A stretch of 64,000 nt of DNA from Clostridiales bacterium (GCA_018366495.1 JAGZHZ010000004.1:1-64000); one strand, 5' to 3'; counted from the stretch's first letter, positions 34,855 to 44,020 are shown. Numbers and translations: made by a program. Notes: generated from the sequence alone by a model not told the origin.

Positions 34855-36099
34855 TTATTTTAAAACCTGTTCATCATATGGAATTTGTTTTCTGTCCAGT
34901 CTTCTTCGGATATATCCGAGGAAGAGGTAACGAATCACAGCAACAGTCGGCACGCCCAGGAACATGCCAAGCACGCCGGCAAAGCTGCCTCCGACTGTGA
35001 TTGCAAATATGATCCAGAGAGGACGAAGACCAGTGGAATCTCCCAGAATCTTTGGCCCGAGAATCAGTCCGTCGAACTGTTGGAGCGCCAGAATCAGGAC
35101 GCTGAATCCAAGCGCTTTTAAAGGACTGATCATTAAAATAATAACGATACCTGGAATGGCTCCGATAAACGGTCCAAAATATGGAATCATATTTGTGACG
35201 CCCACGATGGCACTGATCAGCAGTGCATATGGCAGGCGGAAAATATTCATTAAAATAAAACACAGAACACCGATAATAGAAGAATCAATAAATTTTCCAA
35301 CAACGAAATTACTGAAAATTTTATTGCATTCGGACAGTGTTGTGAGGCATGGCGTCAGTTTTTTCTGAGGGATAAAAGCATACATCATATAGCGCATAGA
35401 GCGAAACAGATCATTTTTCCCGGCCAGAAGATAGATGGAAACAATAATGGCAATCAGAATATTGACGAGCCACTGAACGATTGAGACGGACAGAACATAC
35501 AAAGTAGGAACTAATTCCGCTGTAAAGTTTCTCAGATAATTGATGAGATCCGGAATGATCGTCTGTGCCGCCTGGTTTAAAAACTCCAGATCCAGATTCG
35601 GAAAATGTTCATTTAAATTGTTTAAAAAAGATGTAAGCGCTGTGTAAGTCTCCGGTATATAATTAATAATTTCGGTTATACTGTTAATAATCTGAGGGAT
35701 GATATAAGATAAGGTAAGCAGAATCAATCCCAGGCAGATCATATAGGTGATCGCAATGGAAAGAACCATACTCAAACCATGTTTTTCACGCTTAAATTTG
35801 CGGTAAAAAAAATGTTCCATCTTAGTAATCAGAGGATTTAAGACGTAAGCGATTAAAATACCAATGCAAAACGGCATCAGGACTTTCATGATCCCTTTGA
35901 ACGCTGCGATTGTCTCTGAAGAAGAGATAATGGCTTTAATCATTAAGACGCTGATAAACACGACGATCAGCGCATAGACTGAAATAGTAAAATATTTGTC
36001 ATTTCGTATAAATTTCTGCTTTTCAGGCGGTGAAGATTTTTCTGTCTTTTCAAGAACAGGGTGTTCATGGGAAGACGTTGATTTTTTTTTCTCATCCAT
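34855..36099 (-). CDS. AI-2E family transporter (PerM/YdbI-like)
   Basis: A 414-residue polytopic protein with about eight membrane helices and a charged N-terminal tail. The C-terminal block (NMIPYFGPFIGAIPGI, then QQFDGLILGPKILGDSTGL and GVLGMFLGVPTVA) is diagnostic for the AI-2E transporter/PerM family. Members include Na+/H+ antiporters and putative autoinducer exporters; the substrate here is unknown. The 413-bp gap upstream (36100-36513) contains only AT-rich DNA and the tRNA promoter. Confidence 0.9.
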   Translation of the reverse strand: MDEKKKSTSSHEHPVLEKTEKSSPPEKQKFIRNDKYFTISVYALIVVFISVLMIKAIISSSETIAAFKGIMKVLMPFCIGILIAYVLNPLITKMEHFFYRKFKREKHGLSMVLSIAITYMICLGLILLTLSYIIPQIINSITEIINYIPETYTALTSFLNNLNEHFPNLDLEFLNQAAQTIIPDLINYLRNFTAELVPTLYVLSVSIVQWLVNILIAIIVSIYLLAGKNDLFRSMRYMMYAFIPQKKLTPCLTTLSECNKIFSNFVVGKFIDSSIIGVLCFILMNIFRLPYALLISAIVGVTNMIPYFGPFIGAIPGIVIILMISPLKALGFSVLILALQQFDGLILGPKILGDSTGLRPLWIIFAITVGGSFAGVLGMFLGVPTVAVIRYLFLGYIRRRLDRKQIPYDEQVLK

Positions 36100-36454
36100 A
36101 ATTTAAGTCCCTCTTTTTCTAAATTTGATCAGCAGTAGTGATCATACAGGTGCTGCTTTTCAATTATACAATTTTAGAAAAAAGCATATACCCCTTTCAT
36201 TATAAAAGTTCTGAAAACATGATTCAATAGAATGGTTATAAAATATTTATAAAAATTTGGGAAACCTGAAGAATTTACAGTGATTTTTTAAAAAACAACA
36301 GATAAATAAAAAAAGAAGAGGCAGAAATAATCTGTCAGGATCTGGTATTTTGAAAAAATAACAGATCAAAAAAATACAAAAGACGGAAGGTTTTCAGGGA
36401 AGAGATAAAAAAACAGTAAGATTAAAAAAAGTGTAGAAATTTGTAAAAAAGTAC

Positions 36455-36483
36455 TTGCATTTTTGAAAAAATTATAATATAAT
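36455..36483 (+). promoter_or_regulatory. Promoter of tRNA-Lys
   Basis: TTGCAT (36455-36460), 17-base spacer, TATAAT (36478-36483), 31 bp before the tRNA. Confidence 0.75.
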
Positions 36484-36513
36484 GATTCATGCGTTAAGAA
36501 ATTAAATATGCAG

Positions 36514-36586
36514 GCGCCTTTAGCTCAGTTGGTAGAGCACCTGACTCTTAATCAGGGTGTCCAGGGTTCGAACCCCTGAAGGCGCA
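36514..36586 (+). tRNA. tRNA-Lys (anticodon CUU)
   Basis: A 73-base cloverleaf: acceptor GCGCCTT/AAGGCGC with discriminator A, D-loop AGCTCAGTTGGTAGAGC, anticodon arm CTGA-CTCTTAA-TCAG with anticodon CTT, and T-arm CAGGGTTCGAACCCCTG. CCA is not encoded. It stands alone, not in a tRNA array. Confidence 0.95.
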
Positions 36587-36667
36587 GGTAAAAGCACTGT
36601 TTTTGCAGATATATAGGCTGTGGGGACGGTGTTTTTTTATTATTTAACCGGAAGAGGAGGTATGACA

Positions 36668-37651
36668 ATGAAAAAAAGATGGATCAGTATAGCAGCGGCA
36701 GCAGTTCTCGCATTTAGCGCTATGACGGCTGCAGCGGCAGAAAATGGGGAGGGCGTGATGGTTCGTGTCGGATCTTTAAAAGGACCGACCTCCATGGGAC
36801 TTGTCTCTTTGATGGAAGATGATGAAAATGGGGAGACGGACAATGACTATGAGTTTACAATGGTGACAGCGGCGGACGAACTGCTGGCACAGATGATCGG
36901 GGGAAAACTGGATATCGCATTGATTCCTGCCAATGTGGCATCCGTATTGTATAAGAAGACAGATGCAGGAATTCATGTAATCGATATCAACACTTTGGGC
37001 GTGGTATATGCCATCTCAGGAGACGACACGATAAAAAGCATCCCGGATCTGAAAGGAAAGACGGTTTATCTGACGGGAAAAGGGACGACTCCTGATTATG
37101 TTCTGCAGTATCTTCTGAAAGAAAACGGAGTGAGCCTGGATGAAGTGACACTGGAATACAAATCGGAAGCCACGGAGGTTGCGGCAATTTTAGCTTCTGA
37201 TTCGGATGCGATCGGTATTCTGCCGCAGCCATTTGCGACAGTGGCCATGTCTAAAAATGAAAATCTGAAAAGTGTGATGGATCTGACACAGGAGTGGGAT
37301 AAATTGAATAAAGACAGCCGCCTCGTGACTGGCGTGACAGTGGTGCGCGATGAATTTTGGAACGAAAATCAGGATGCGGTAGAAGAATTTTTGGATGACC
37401 ATGAAGAATCCTCAGAATTCATCAATGAAAACGTAGAAGAGGGCGCCAGATTGACAGAGAAGAGAGGGATCATCGAAAAAGCAGCAATCGCGCAGAAGGC
37501 AATCCCGTATTGCAACATTACTTGTATCACCGGAGAGGAGATGAAAGAAGCGCTGAGCGGATATCTTCAGGTTTTGTATGAAATGGCTCCAGAGTCTGTC
37601 GGAGGAGAACTGCCGGATGATGGATTTTATCTGACAGATCTGGAAGAATAA
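36668..37651 (+). CDS. ABC transporter substrate-binding protein (SsuA/NMT1-like)
   Basis: A 327-residue secreted binding protein of the NMT1/THI5-SsuA class (GGKLDIALIPANVASVLYKK and the Gly-Lys-Thr segment LKGKTVYLTGKGTTPDYVLQYLL). It starts a transporter with the next two genes. GAGGAGG lies seven bases before ATG 36668 but abuts the in-frame ATG 36662, so the second is preferred. The signal peptide ends AMTAAAA with no lipobox cysteine, unusual for a Gram-positive binding protein. Family members bind sulfonates, nitrate, thiamine precursors or similar; the ligand here is unknown. Confidence 0.88.
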   Translation: MKKRWISIAAAAVLAFSAMTAAAAENGEGVMVRVGSLKGPTSMGLVSLMEDDENGETDNDYEFTMVTAADELLAQMIGGKLDIALIPANVASVLYKKTDAGIHVIDINTLGVVYAISGDDTIKSIPDLKGKTVYLTGKGTTPDYVLQYLLKENGVSLDEVTLEYKSEATEVAAILASDSDAIGILPQPFATVAMSKNENLKSVMDLTQEWDKLNKDSRLVTGVTVVRDEFWNENQDAVEEFLDDHEESSEFINENVEEGARLTEKRGIIEKAAIAQKAIPYCNITCITGEEMKEALSGYLQVLYEMAPESVGGELPDDGFYLTDLEE

Positions 37652-38410
37652 ATGAAAAAACATACTGCCCGAAACGGAAGAAAAATGATAATTATTTTCG
37701 GATGGATTTTGATATGGCAGGGGCTTTCTGTGTGGATTGGAAATGATATTTTGATTGCAGGACCGATTGAGGTGGGAGAGGCTCTGATCCGAAACATCGG
37801 TAATCTGGAATTTATAAAATCAGCCGGCAATTCTTTTATTAAAATTTCACTTGGCTTTTTCCTGGCTTTTTCCTCTGGGCTTGTCATTGCTTCATTTGCG
37901 TACCGATTTCCAGTTCTGGGAGAAATTTTACAGCCAGTTATCACTCTGATGAAGACTGTTCCAGTCGCATCTGTCGTAATTTTACTTCTGATCTGGACAA
38001 CATCGGAAAACTTATCAGTTGCGGTCTCCTTTATGGTCACATTTCCAGCGATTTATTTTCAGATGCAGGAGGGGATACGTTCGGCAGACCATAAACTTTT
38101 AGAGATGGCGCAGGTATTTGAGCTGGCGCCCTGGAAAAAAATCTGGTATCTGTATCGCCCAGCTGTCCTGCCATATCTGGCAGGCAGCTGTCGGGCGGCC
38201 GTGGGCATGGGATGGAAATCCGGTATCGCCGCAGAAGTCATCGGTGTGCCGGATCATACAATAGGGGAGAGACTGTACACAGCGAAGATATATCTTGAGA
38301 CGGCGGACTTGTTTGCTTGGACTATTGTAGTACTGATTTTGTGCTCCTTGTTTGAAAAGATAGTTTTTCTGGTTTTGGAATCGCTTGGCGGAAAGGATCG
38401 GACAAAATGA
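37652..38410 (+). CDS. ABC transporter permease (SsuC/TauC-like)
   Basis: A 252-residue permease with about six membrane helices. The cytosolic loop EMAQVFELAPWKKIWYLYRPAVLPYL is the EAA motif that docks on the ATPase, and GMGWKSGIAAEVIG is typical of the SsuC/TauC group. Its ATG abuts the preceding stop codon and its end overlaps the ATPase gene by four bases, so all three are one unit. Confidence 0.9.
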   Translation: MKKHTARNGRKMIIIFGWILIWQGLSVWIGNDILIAGPIEVGEALIRNIGNLEFIKSAGNSFIKISLGFFLAFSSGLVIASFAYRFPVLGEILQPVITLMKTVPVASVVILLLIWTTSENLSVAVSFMVTFPAIYFQMQEGIRSADHKLLEMAQVFELAPWKKIWYLYRPAVLPYLAGSCRAAVGMGWKSGIAAEVIGVPDHTIGERLYTAKIYLETADLFAWTIVVLILCSLFEKIVFLVLESLGGKDRTK

Positions 38411-39000
38411 GATTGGAAATTTGCAATCTTAAAAAAAAATACGAAGGAAAAACGGTGCTGGACGGAGTCAGCTTTACTTTGGAGGAAGGAGAAGGACTGT
38501 GTCTGATGGGAGCATCCGGATGCGGAAAGACAACGCTGCTTCGTATCTTGATGAGGCTGGAAAAGCCAGATGAAGGTGCGGTGCGCGGAATATTGAATCT
38601 TAAGATCTCTGCTGTGTTCCAGGAAGATCGCCTTTTGGATGATTTAAGCGCTGTAAAAAATGTATGGCTTGTCTGCGGCAGCAGTGAGGAAGCGATACGT
38701 CATGAACTGTCAGAGATTCTGCCCGCTGAATCGCTGGATCAGCCAGTCTGCCAGCTGAGCGGCGGGATGAGAAGAAGAGTATCCCTTGTGCGGGCAGCAA
38801 TGAAAAAAAGTGATCTGATTATTATGGATGAACCTTTTACAGGGCTCGACGGGGAGACAAAGAGAGCAGTAATCGAATATATGAAGAAAAAAATAAAGGG
38901 AAAAATGTTTTTATTTTCGACCCATCAGGAGGAAGATGCACAGCTGTTTGGGACGAAAATTCTAAGGCTTGAGACAGAACATAGTTCTGTAAAAAAATAA
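38407..39000 (+). CDS. ABC transporter ATPase (SsuB-like, short)
   Basis: A 197-residue ATPase with Walker A GASGCGKTT, signature LSGGMRRR, Walker B LIIMDEPF and switch His in STHQEED. It is shorter than typical SsuB/TauB proteins (about 240-260), mostly from a compact region between Walker A and signature and a short C-terminus, but all catalytic motifs are intact. It energises the permease encoded just upstream. Confidence 0.9.
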   Translation: MRLEICNLKKKYEGKTVLDGVSFTLEEGEGLCLMGASGCGKTTLLRILMRLEKPDEGAVRGILNLKISAVFQEDRLLDDLSAVKNVWLVCGSSEEAIRHELSEILPAESLDQPVCQLSGGMRRRVSLVRAAMKKSDLIIMDEPFTGLDGETKRAVIEYMKKKIKGKMFLFSTHQEEDAQLFGTKILRLETEHSSVKK

Positions 39001-39027
39001 AAAAACAAAAGAGGAAAGGAAAGAAAT

Positions 39028-40191
39028 ATGGTTTGCATTCAAAACGGAATGATTTATGATGCGGTTGCAAGAGAACCGTACGAAGCCGATCTTTTAGTGG
39101 AAGATGGAAAAATTAAAAAAATTGGTCAGATTCATGAGATGCCGGAGGGAACGCCGATCATCGATGTAAAAGGACTGCGGGTTTATCCTGGATTTGTGGA
39201 GGCGCACGGTCACATTGGACTTGATGGTTATGGAATCGGATATGAAGGACAGGATTTCAATGAAAAAAATGATATTATCTCCCCGCAGCTGAGAGGAATT
39301 GATGGAATTAAAGCGATGGACCCGGCATTTGATGAAGCGATGCGCGCAGGAGTGACGTGTGTTGGGGTTGGTCCGGGAAGCGCTAACGTGCTCGGAGGAA
39401 CGTTTGCAGCAATCAAGACTGTCGGAAAACGAGTAGAAAATATGATTGTAAAAGATGCTGTGGCGATGAAGTGTGCATTTGGAGAAAATCCAAAAAGAGT
39501 TTATAAAGAAAAGTCAGATTCCTGCCGTATGACGACAGCTTCTCTGCTGCGTGAAGCGCTGTTTCAGGCCAGAGAATATATGGAGAAGAAAGAAGCTGCT
39601 GGTGAGGATATCTTTAAACGGCCTCCTTATAATATGAAATGGGAGGCGCTGATCCCTGTGTTAAAAGGTGAAATGCCTCTGAAAGCACATGCTCATGCAG
39701 CCGATGATATCTTTACTGCACTGCGGATCGCAAAGGAGTTTAATGTAAAAATCACACTGGAACATGTGACAGAAGGTCATTTGATTGCAGACGAGCTGGC
39801 AAAAGAAGATGTGATGATGGCAGTCGGTCCTACATTGACACATGCAACAAAATTTGAACTCAGAAATAAATCTTGGATCACTCCGGGGATACTTTCAGCA
39901 GCTGGATGTCACGTCTCAATCATCACAGATTCACCGGTGATCCCTCAGCAGTATCTGCCTCTCTGCGCTGGAATGGCAGTGAAAGCAGGCATGGACCCGT
40001 TTGAGGCGCTTAAAGCCATCACTATTCATCCGGCAGAGCATCTGGGAATTCAGGATAGAGTAGGCTCCATCGAAGAAGGAAAAGATGCGGATCTGGTGAT
40101 CACGGATGGAGATCCATTTGAAGTGTCCACAGAAGTAAAAATGGTATGGGTGGACGGAAAACCGGTATTTTATTCTGAAAAGAATTTCTGA
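39028..40191 (+). CDS. Amidohydrolase (imidazolonepropionase-like)
   Basis: A 387-residue metal-dependent amidohydrolase. Metal ligands appear as AHGH near residue 60, HAHAADD near 220, EHVTEGH near 245 and the catalytic Asp in ITDSPVIP near 310. N- and C-terminal strands (MIYDAVAREPYEADLLVEDG, DADLVITDGDPFEV) form the usual beta-sandwich. It cleaves an amide or cyclic amide; the substrate is not evident. It follows the ABC cassette by 27 bp with a GAGGAAAGGA ribosome site, so the imported compound may be related to its substrate (inference). Confidence 0.88.
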   Translation: MVCIQNGMIYDAVAREPYEADLLVEDGKIKKIGQIHEMPEGTPIIDVKGLRVYPGFVEAHGHIGLDGYGIGYEGQDFNEKNDIISPQLRGIDGIKAMDPAFDEAMRAGVTCVGVGPGSANVLGGTFAAIKTVGKRVENMIVKDAVAMKCAFGENPKRVYKEKSDSCRMTTASLLREALFQAREYMEKKEAAGEDIFKRPPYNMKWEALIPVLKGEMPLKAHAHAADDIFTALRIAKEFNVKITLEHVTEGHLIADELAKEDVMMAVGPTLTHATKFELRNKSWITPGILSAAGCHVSIITDSPVIPQQYLPLCAGMAVKAGMDPFEALKAITIHPAEHLGIQDRVGSIEEGKDADLVITDGDPFEVSTEVKMVWVDGKPVFYSEKNF

Positions 40192-40280
40192 TGAGAAGTG
40201 GACCTTTCACGATTAAAGTCATGAGTATTTCTGCTTTGCCTGCAAAAGCGGATGATAAAAAGAATAGAAGAACATAAAAT

Positions 40281-40324
40281 AAGAGCCATCAGATTTTATT
40301 CGATTTTGAAATCTGATGGCTCTT
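40281..40324. terminator. Bidirectional terminator
   Basis: A perfect 16-bp stem (40281-40296 with 40309-40324) with a 12-base loop. On plus it follows the amidohydrolase; on minus it ends the predicted transcript from 40798 and is followed by TTTTATG. T tracts are short on both sides. Confidence 0.7.
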
Positions 40325-40798
40325 TAATGTACTTGATTGTCCATTGGAATTTACCTCCATTTTTGTAGATTCATGAGGAATAATACTTTTAAAATGGCAT
40401 TTAAATAATTGATTATTGGTTTTTTAGGTTTGGCTTTTATTGTGTTCTTCTTTCGTTCACGCTATAGAAAAAATATTTTCTATTCCCAGAAGATTTTATA
40501 ACTGTGAGATTATCTTGACAAAATAAATAGCGAATCAGCAAATTTAACGTCCCATCGGAGGTTACCTTACTTTCTTTTTAAATTTTCCTTCCTAATTACT
40601 GGATATGTAAAATCAAAATCAAAAGAATTTTTTTCTTACTGTCCCATTGGAATTTTCCTGCTTTCTTAAATAATATGAAGTAATTTCTTTATCTTTCTGG
40701 TGGTCTGTACCTTCCCTTTCTTAAATTATGAAATGATAGTTTAATATTTTGGTGGTCTCATTCCTTTCTGTTTGTTTTTTTTCTTTCTTTGTTTTGAT
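40281..40798 (-). ncRNA. Predicted ~520-nt minus-strand transcript with repeated micro-ORFs
   Basis: A consensus promoter (40805-40833) and the hairpin at 40281-40324 delimit a minus-strand unit without any long ORF. Three units repeat the layout [G/A]AGG, nine bases, ATG, then a stop within a few codons: 40344 (six codons, MDNQVH), 40555 (MGR) and 40647 (MGQ). The 17-base core reads AGGwAAnyTCCrATGGr. Two weaker units near 40698-40716 and 40750-40770 share AGACCACCA. It could be a regulatory RNA, a leader, or tandem decayed small-peptide genes. Transcription is predicted only from sequence. Confidence 0.4.
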
Positions 40799-40804
40799 GT
40801 CTAC

Positions 40805-40833
40805 ATTATAACAGTGAACTATAGAAATGTCAA
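40805..40833 (-). promoter_or_regulatory. Consensus minus-strand promoter at 40.8 kb
   Basis: TTGACA (40833-40828), 17-base spacer ending TG plus one base, TATAAT (40810-40805). It points leftward into DNA without a conventional gene. From here to 41161 the sequence is AT-rich with no gene. Confidence 0.75.
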
Positions 40834-41161
40834 TACTAAAATTAGAAAAAAATAAAAAAAATTAAAATAAAACAGTTAATAATTACATTAAAAAACAAAT
40901 TTTCAGAAAAATATTGAAAATATAAAAATGAACAAAAAAGAAATCAATAAGGGATAAAACAAAAAGAGAATGAAATGCAGACAAAACAGAAGAAAATGGG
41001 AAAGTCAGTTGGGAGAAATCAGTTTTCAGAAAATCAAATTGGTGATATACTGAAAAAAAGAGTTCAGATATTTGAAAATGAAAGATCTGGATGGGACAGA
41101 TACCGAAAAGGAAACATAATATTTTAAGAAAAAAATTTTATTTAAAGTGAGGAGAAAAAAC

Positions 41162-42169
41162 ATGAAAAATGTGATATTGGGAAAGACAGGATTAAAAATT
41201 TCAAGATTAGGATTCGGCGGTATTCCGATTCAGCAGTCCGATGCAGAAAAAGTGAAAACATTGATGAAGTTTATGATGGAGAAGGGAATCAATTATATTG
41301 ACACAGCAAGAGGATATACAGTCAGCGAATCTTATATAGGAGAGGCGCTGAAAGGAATTCGTGACCATTTCGTTCTGGCGACAAAGAGTATGGCCAGAAC
41401 AAAGGAAGCGATGGAAAAAGATATCAACATCAGCCTTTGTAATCTTCAGACAGACTATATTGACTTGTATCAGGTTCACAATCCAAGCATGGAACAGCTG
41501 GATGCAGTAATAGCGGAAGGGGGAGCGCTGGAAGCTTTGCAGGAGGCAAAAAAAGAGGGGAAAATTGGTCATATCGGACTGACAGCACATTCTGTGGAAG
41601 TCTTTGAGAGAGCGCTTGAATTAGACTGGGTGGAGACATTGATGTTTCCTTATAATATTGTCGAGAATCAGATCGAGCATCTGATGGAAAAATGCAGGGA
41701 GAAAAATATTGGATTCATCTGTATGAAACCGCTTGCAGGAGGAGCGATTGAAGACCCAAGACTGGCGCTTCGTTTTATCTGCTCCAATCCAAATGTGACA
41801 GTTGTGATTCCAGGAATGCACACACAGGAGGAAGTAGAACAGAATACAGAGGCTGCTGCAGACGAGAGTCCTCTGACAGAAGAAGAACTGCGCGAGGCCG
41901 AAAAGATCCGCAGCGAGCTTGGAAACAATTTCTGCAGACGCTGTAACTACTGCGCTCCATGCACACAGGGAATCAATATCCCAAGTGTATTTTTATTTGA
42001 AGGCTATTTAAAGAGATACAATCTGGAAGCATGGGCAAGAGAACGATACGGGACTTTGAAAGTAAAAGCAAGTGCATGTGTTCAGTGCGGCGAATGCGAG
42101 TCACGATGTCCATACCATTTGCCGATTCGGGAAATGCTGAAAAAATGTGCGGAAGAATTTGGCGAATAA
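41162..42169 (+). CDS. Aldo/keto reductase with C-terminal 4Fe-4S domain
   Basis: A 335-residue protein. The N-terminal barrel carries the aldo/keto reductase tetrad (Asp in YIDTARGY, its Tyr, Lys in VLATKS, His in YQVHN) and the C-terminal part has two ferredoxin-like clusters: CRRCNYCAPC and CVQCGECESRC. Such Fe-S aldo/keto reductases are common in anaerobes; the electron partner and substrate are unknown. GAGGAG places the start at ATG 41162 rather than GTG 41147. Confidence 0.92.
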   Translation: MKNVILGKTGLKISRLGFGGIPIQQSDAEKVKTLMKFMMEKGINYIDTARGYTVSESYIGEALKGIRDHFVLATKSMARTKEAMEKDINISLCNLQTDYIDLYQVHNPSMEQLDAVIAEGGALEALQEAKKEGKIGHIGLTAHSVEVFERALELDWVETLMFPYNIVENQIEHLMEKCREKNIGFICMKPLAGGAIEDPRLALRFICSNPNVTVVIPGMHTQEEVEQNTEAAADESPLTEEELREAEKIRSELGNNFCRRCNYCAPCTQGINIPSVFLFEGYLKRYNLEAWARERYGTLKVKASACVQCGECESRCPYHLPIREMLKKCAEEFGE

Positions 42170-42311
42170 AACGGAAAAAAAGAACCCCGCCAAAAAAATA
42201 AACTTTTTTTGAAAAATTTTTGAAAAAGTTGAAGATTTATTGAGAATTAAATCGTTATATATTATTGAGAACACATTACAAGGTGAACTCAATAGTATCA
42301 CTGTACAGGGG

Positions 42312-42824
42312 GTGGGGAGTATCGATTACAAAAAATATCTGGCAGAATTAATAGACCGATACGGAAATTTGGTTTATTCCATCTGTTACAGAATTACAAA
42401 TGATTATTTTGAGGCGCAGGATCTGACACAGGATACGTTTTTGACTGTCTATAAAAACCTTCCCACCTTTGATGGCAAAAACGAGAGAGCCTGGATCAGT
42501 ACAATCGCTACAAATAAAGGTTTGGATTATCTGAAGATGGCTGGAAGAAAGATGCTCCCCACAGAAGATACGTACTTTCAAGTTATTGAGAGCAAAGATG
42601 ATGGCCCAGAACAGACCGTTCTGCAACATCGTGTACAGGAAGAATTTTATGAATTATGCAAAAGTCTGAAGCCACCCTATGATGAGATCGCCGTTGACTA
42701 TTTCTGCCAGGAGATGACGGTGGAAGAAATCGCACAGAAAAAGGGAAAAAAGATAAAGACTGTACAGACGCAGATTTATCGGGCGAAGGCAATGCTGAAA
42801 AAGCTTTGGGGAAAGGAGGCATAA
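42312..42824 (+). CDS. ECF-type sigma-70 family sigma factor
   Basis: A roughly 170-residue sigma factor with region 2 (LVYSICYRITNDYFEAQDLTQDTFL) and region 4 (MTVEEIAQKKGKKIKTVQTQIYRAK). The start is unclear: no ATG lies before region 2. GTG 42312 is chosen for length, but its ribosome site (AGGGGG) abuts it; ATC 42321 is better spaced and TTG 42240 would add a non-sigma-like stretch. The anti-sigma-like gene follows at once, the standard arrangement for ECF control. Confidence 0.85.
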   Translation: MGSIDYKKYLAELIDRYGNLVYSICYRITNDYFEAQDLTQDTFLTVYKNLPTFDGKNERAWISTIATNKGLDYLKMAGRKMLPTEDTYFQVIESKDDGPEQTVLQHRVQEEFYELCKSLKPPYDEIAVDYFCQEMTVEEIAQKKGKKIKTVQTQIYRAKAMLKKLWGKEA

Positions 42825-42826
42825 CG

Positions 42827-43270
42827 ATGGGAAATCATCATATTGATCAGGAGATCATGGAGAAATTTTTGAGCGGATATGCTACAGAAGAGGAAAAGAT
42901 CGAGATTTTTACCCACGCTTCATCTTGTGAATTTTGCTCTGAACGGTTGATGGCGCTCAGCGAGAGAGAACAGCCCATGGCTATGCCGCGCAATCTGAAA
43001 GAAAGCATTTTAATGGGAACAGAACGGGTCATTCTGAAATCTCCGAGAAAGCAATTTTGGTTTTACAGCATGAAAGTATGTGCAGCTATGTGCGCGGCTC
43101 TCATTATTTTATTCGCATCCAGTGCAGGAGAGATGCCATTGAGAGAAAGCCCCAGGACAAATGTAAATGTGCAGAAAGAAATGCCGAAACCAAAGAAAAG
43201 TCTGACGGAAAAACTTGGCGGCGCTGTGGACGAATTGACATGGAAGATTTATACAGAAATCTATTCATAG
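42827..43270 (+). CDS. Probable anti-sigma factor (zinc-binding, single membrane span)
   Basis: A 147-residue protein with an N-terminal zinc-type motif HASSCEFC (residues about 30-37), as in ZAS-family anti-sigma factors, one membrane helix (about residues 85-105, VCAAMCAALIILFASS) and a short Lys/Pro-rich outer part. It should hold the upstream sigma factor at the membrane. AGGAGG eight bases upstream fixes ATG 42827, two bases after the sigma stop. Confidence 0.8.
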   Translation: MGNHHIDQEIMEKFLSGYATEEEKIEIFTHASSCEFCSERLMALSEREQPMAMPRNLKESILMGTERVILKSPRKQFWFYSMKVCAAMCAALIILFASSAGEMPLRESPRTNVNVQKEMPKPKKSLTEKLGGAVDELTWKIYTEIYS

Positions 43271-43351
43271 ATGGATAAAGCGAAAATGGAAATCTGGAAA
43301 ACAGCACGCCGGCAGTAATACTGCTGAAAATGAATAGGAGGTTATAATGAG

Positions 43352-44020
43352 ATGAAGCAAAAAGGAAAATTTTTAACATTTTTGTTTTCTCTGTTCCCGG
43401 GAGCTGGGCAGATGTACTTAGGATTTATGAAAATGGGGGGGTCAATTATGATGCTGTTTTGGGGCATCATTGGCTTTGGAGTACTTCTCAATTTAGGCGT
43501 TCTCTATTTTCTGCTTCCGGTAATCTGGTGTTATAGTTTTTTTGACGCCATAAATAAAAATTCTATGGATGAAGAAGAATTCTATATGCTGGAAGATCAT
43601 TATCTGTTCAACATGGATTTATCAGAGATATCAGCCCTCGTAAAGGGAAAGAACAAGACGATTTTTGCGGCAATCCTGATTATAATCGGAATTGCGATGT
43701 TGATCTCTAACTTTATGAGCCTTTTAAATGCGATTTTGCCATGGGAACTTTACTGGCGGCTGGAATCCATACTGGGTAATATCCCCAGAATTGGCATTGC
43801 TTTGATCATTATCTGGATTGGAATGCGTATGATTCAGGGAAAACGTCTGGAACTTCATCCGCATATGAAAGAAAAGGTATTTGTGCGGACAGAGCCATAT
43901 GCTCAAAACGACGGACATACCAAGGCAGATGAACAGAAACAGGAAGAATGGACTGGAACGGTTGTAGATCTGAAGAAAGAATCTCCAGACAACAGCGACA
44001 GTGAGATGAAACAGAAATAA
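43352..44020 (+). CDS. Membrane protein with TM2-like N-terminus, part of sigma operon
   Basis: A 222-residue protein. The N-terminal FSLFPGAGQMYLGFMKMGG resembles TM2-domain proteins; four to five hydrophobic segments follow, then a hydrophilic acidic/Gln-rich tail. AGGAGG ten bases upstream supports ATG 43352; an overlapping ATGAGATGA (43347) makes a two-codon start-stop just before it. Function unknown; position suggests it senses or responds with the ECF sigma/anti-sigma pair. Confidence 0.75.
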   Translation: MKQKGKFLTFLFSLFPGAGQMYLGFMKMGGSIMMLFWGIIGFGVLLNLGVLYFLLPVIWCYSFFDAINKNSMDEEEFYMLEDHYLFNMDLSEISALVKGKNKTIFAAILIIIGIAMLISNFMSLLNAILPWELYWRLESILGNIPRIGIALIIIWIGMRMIQGKRLELHPHMKEKVFVRTEPYAQNDGHTKADEQKQEEWTGTVVDLKKESPDNSDSEMKQK

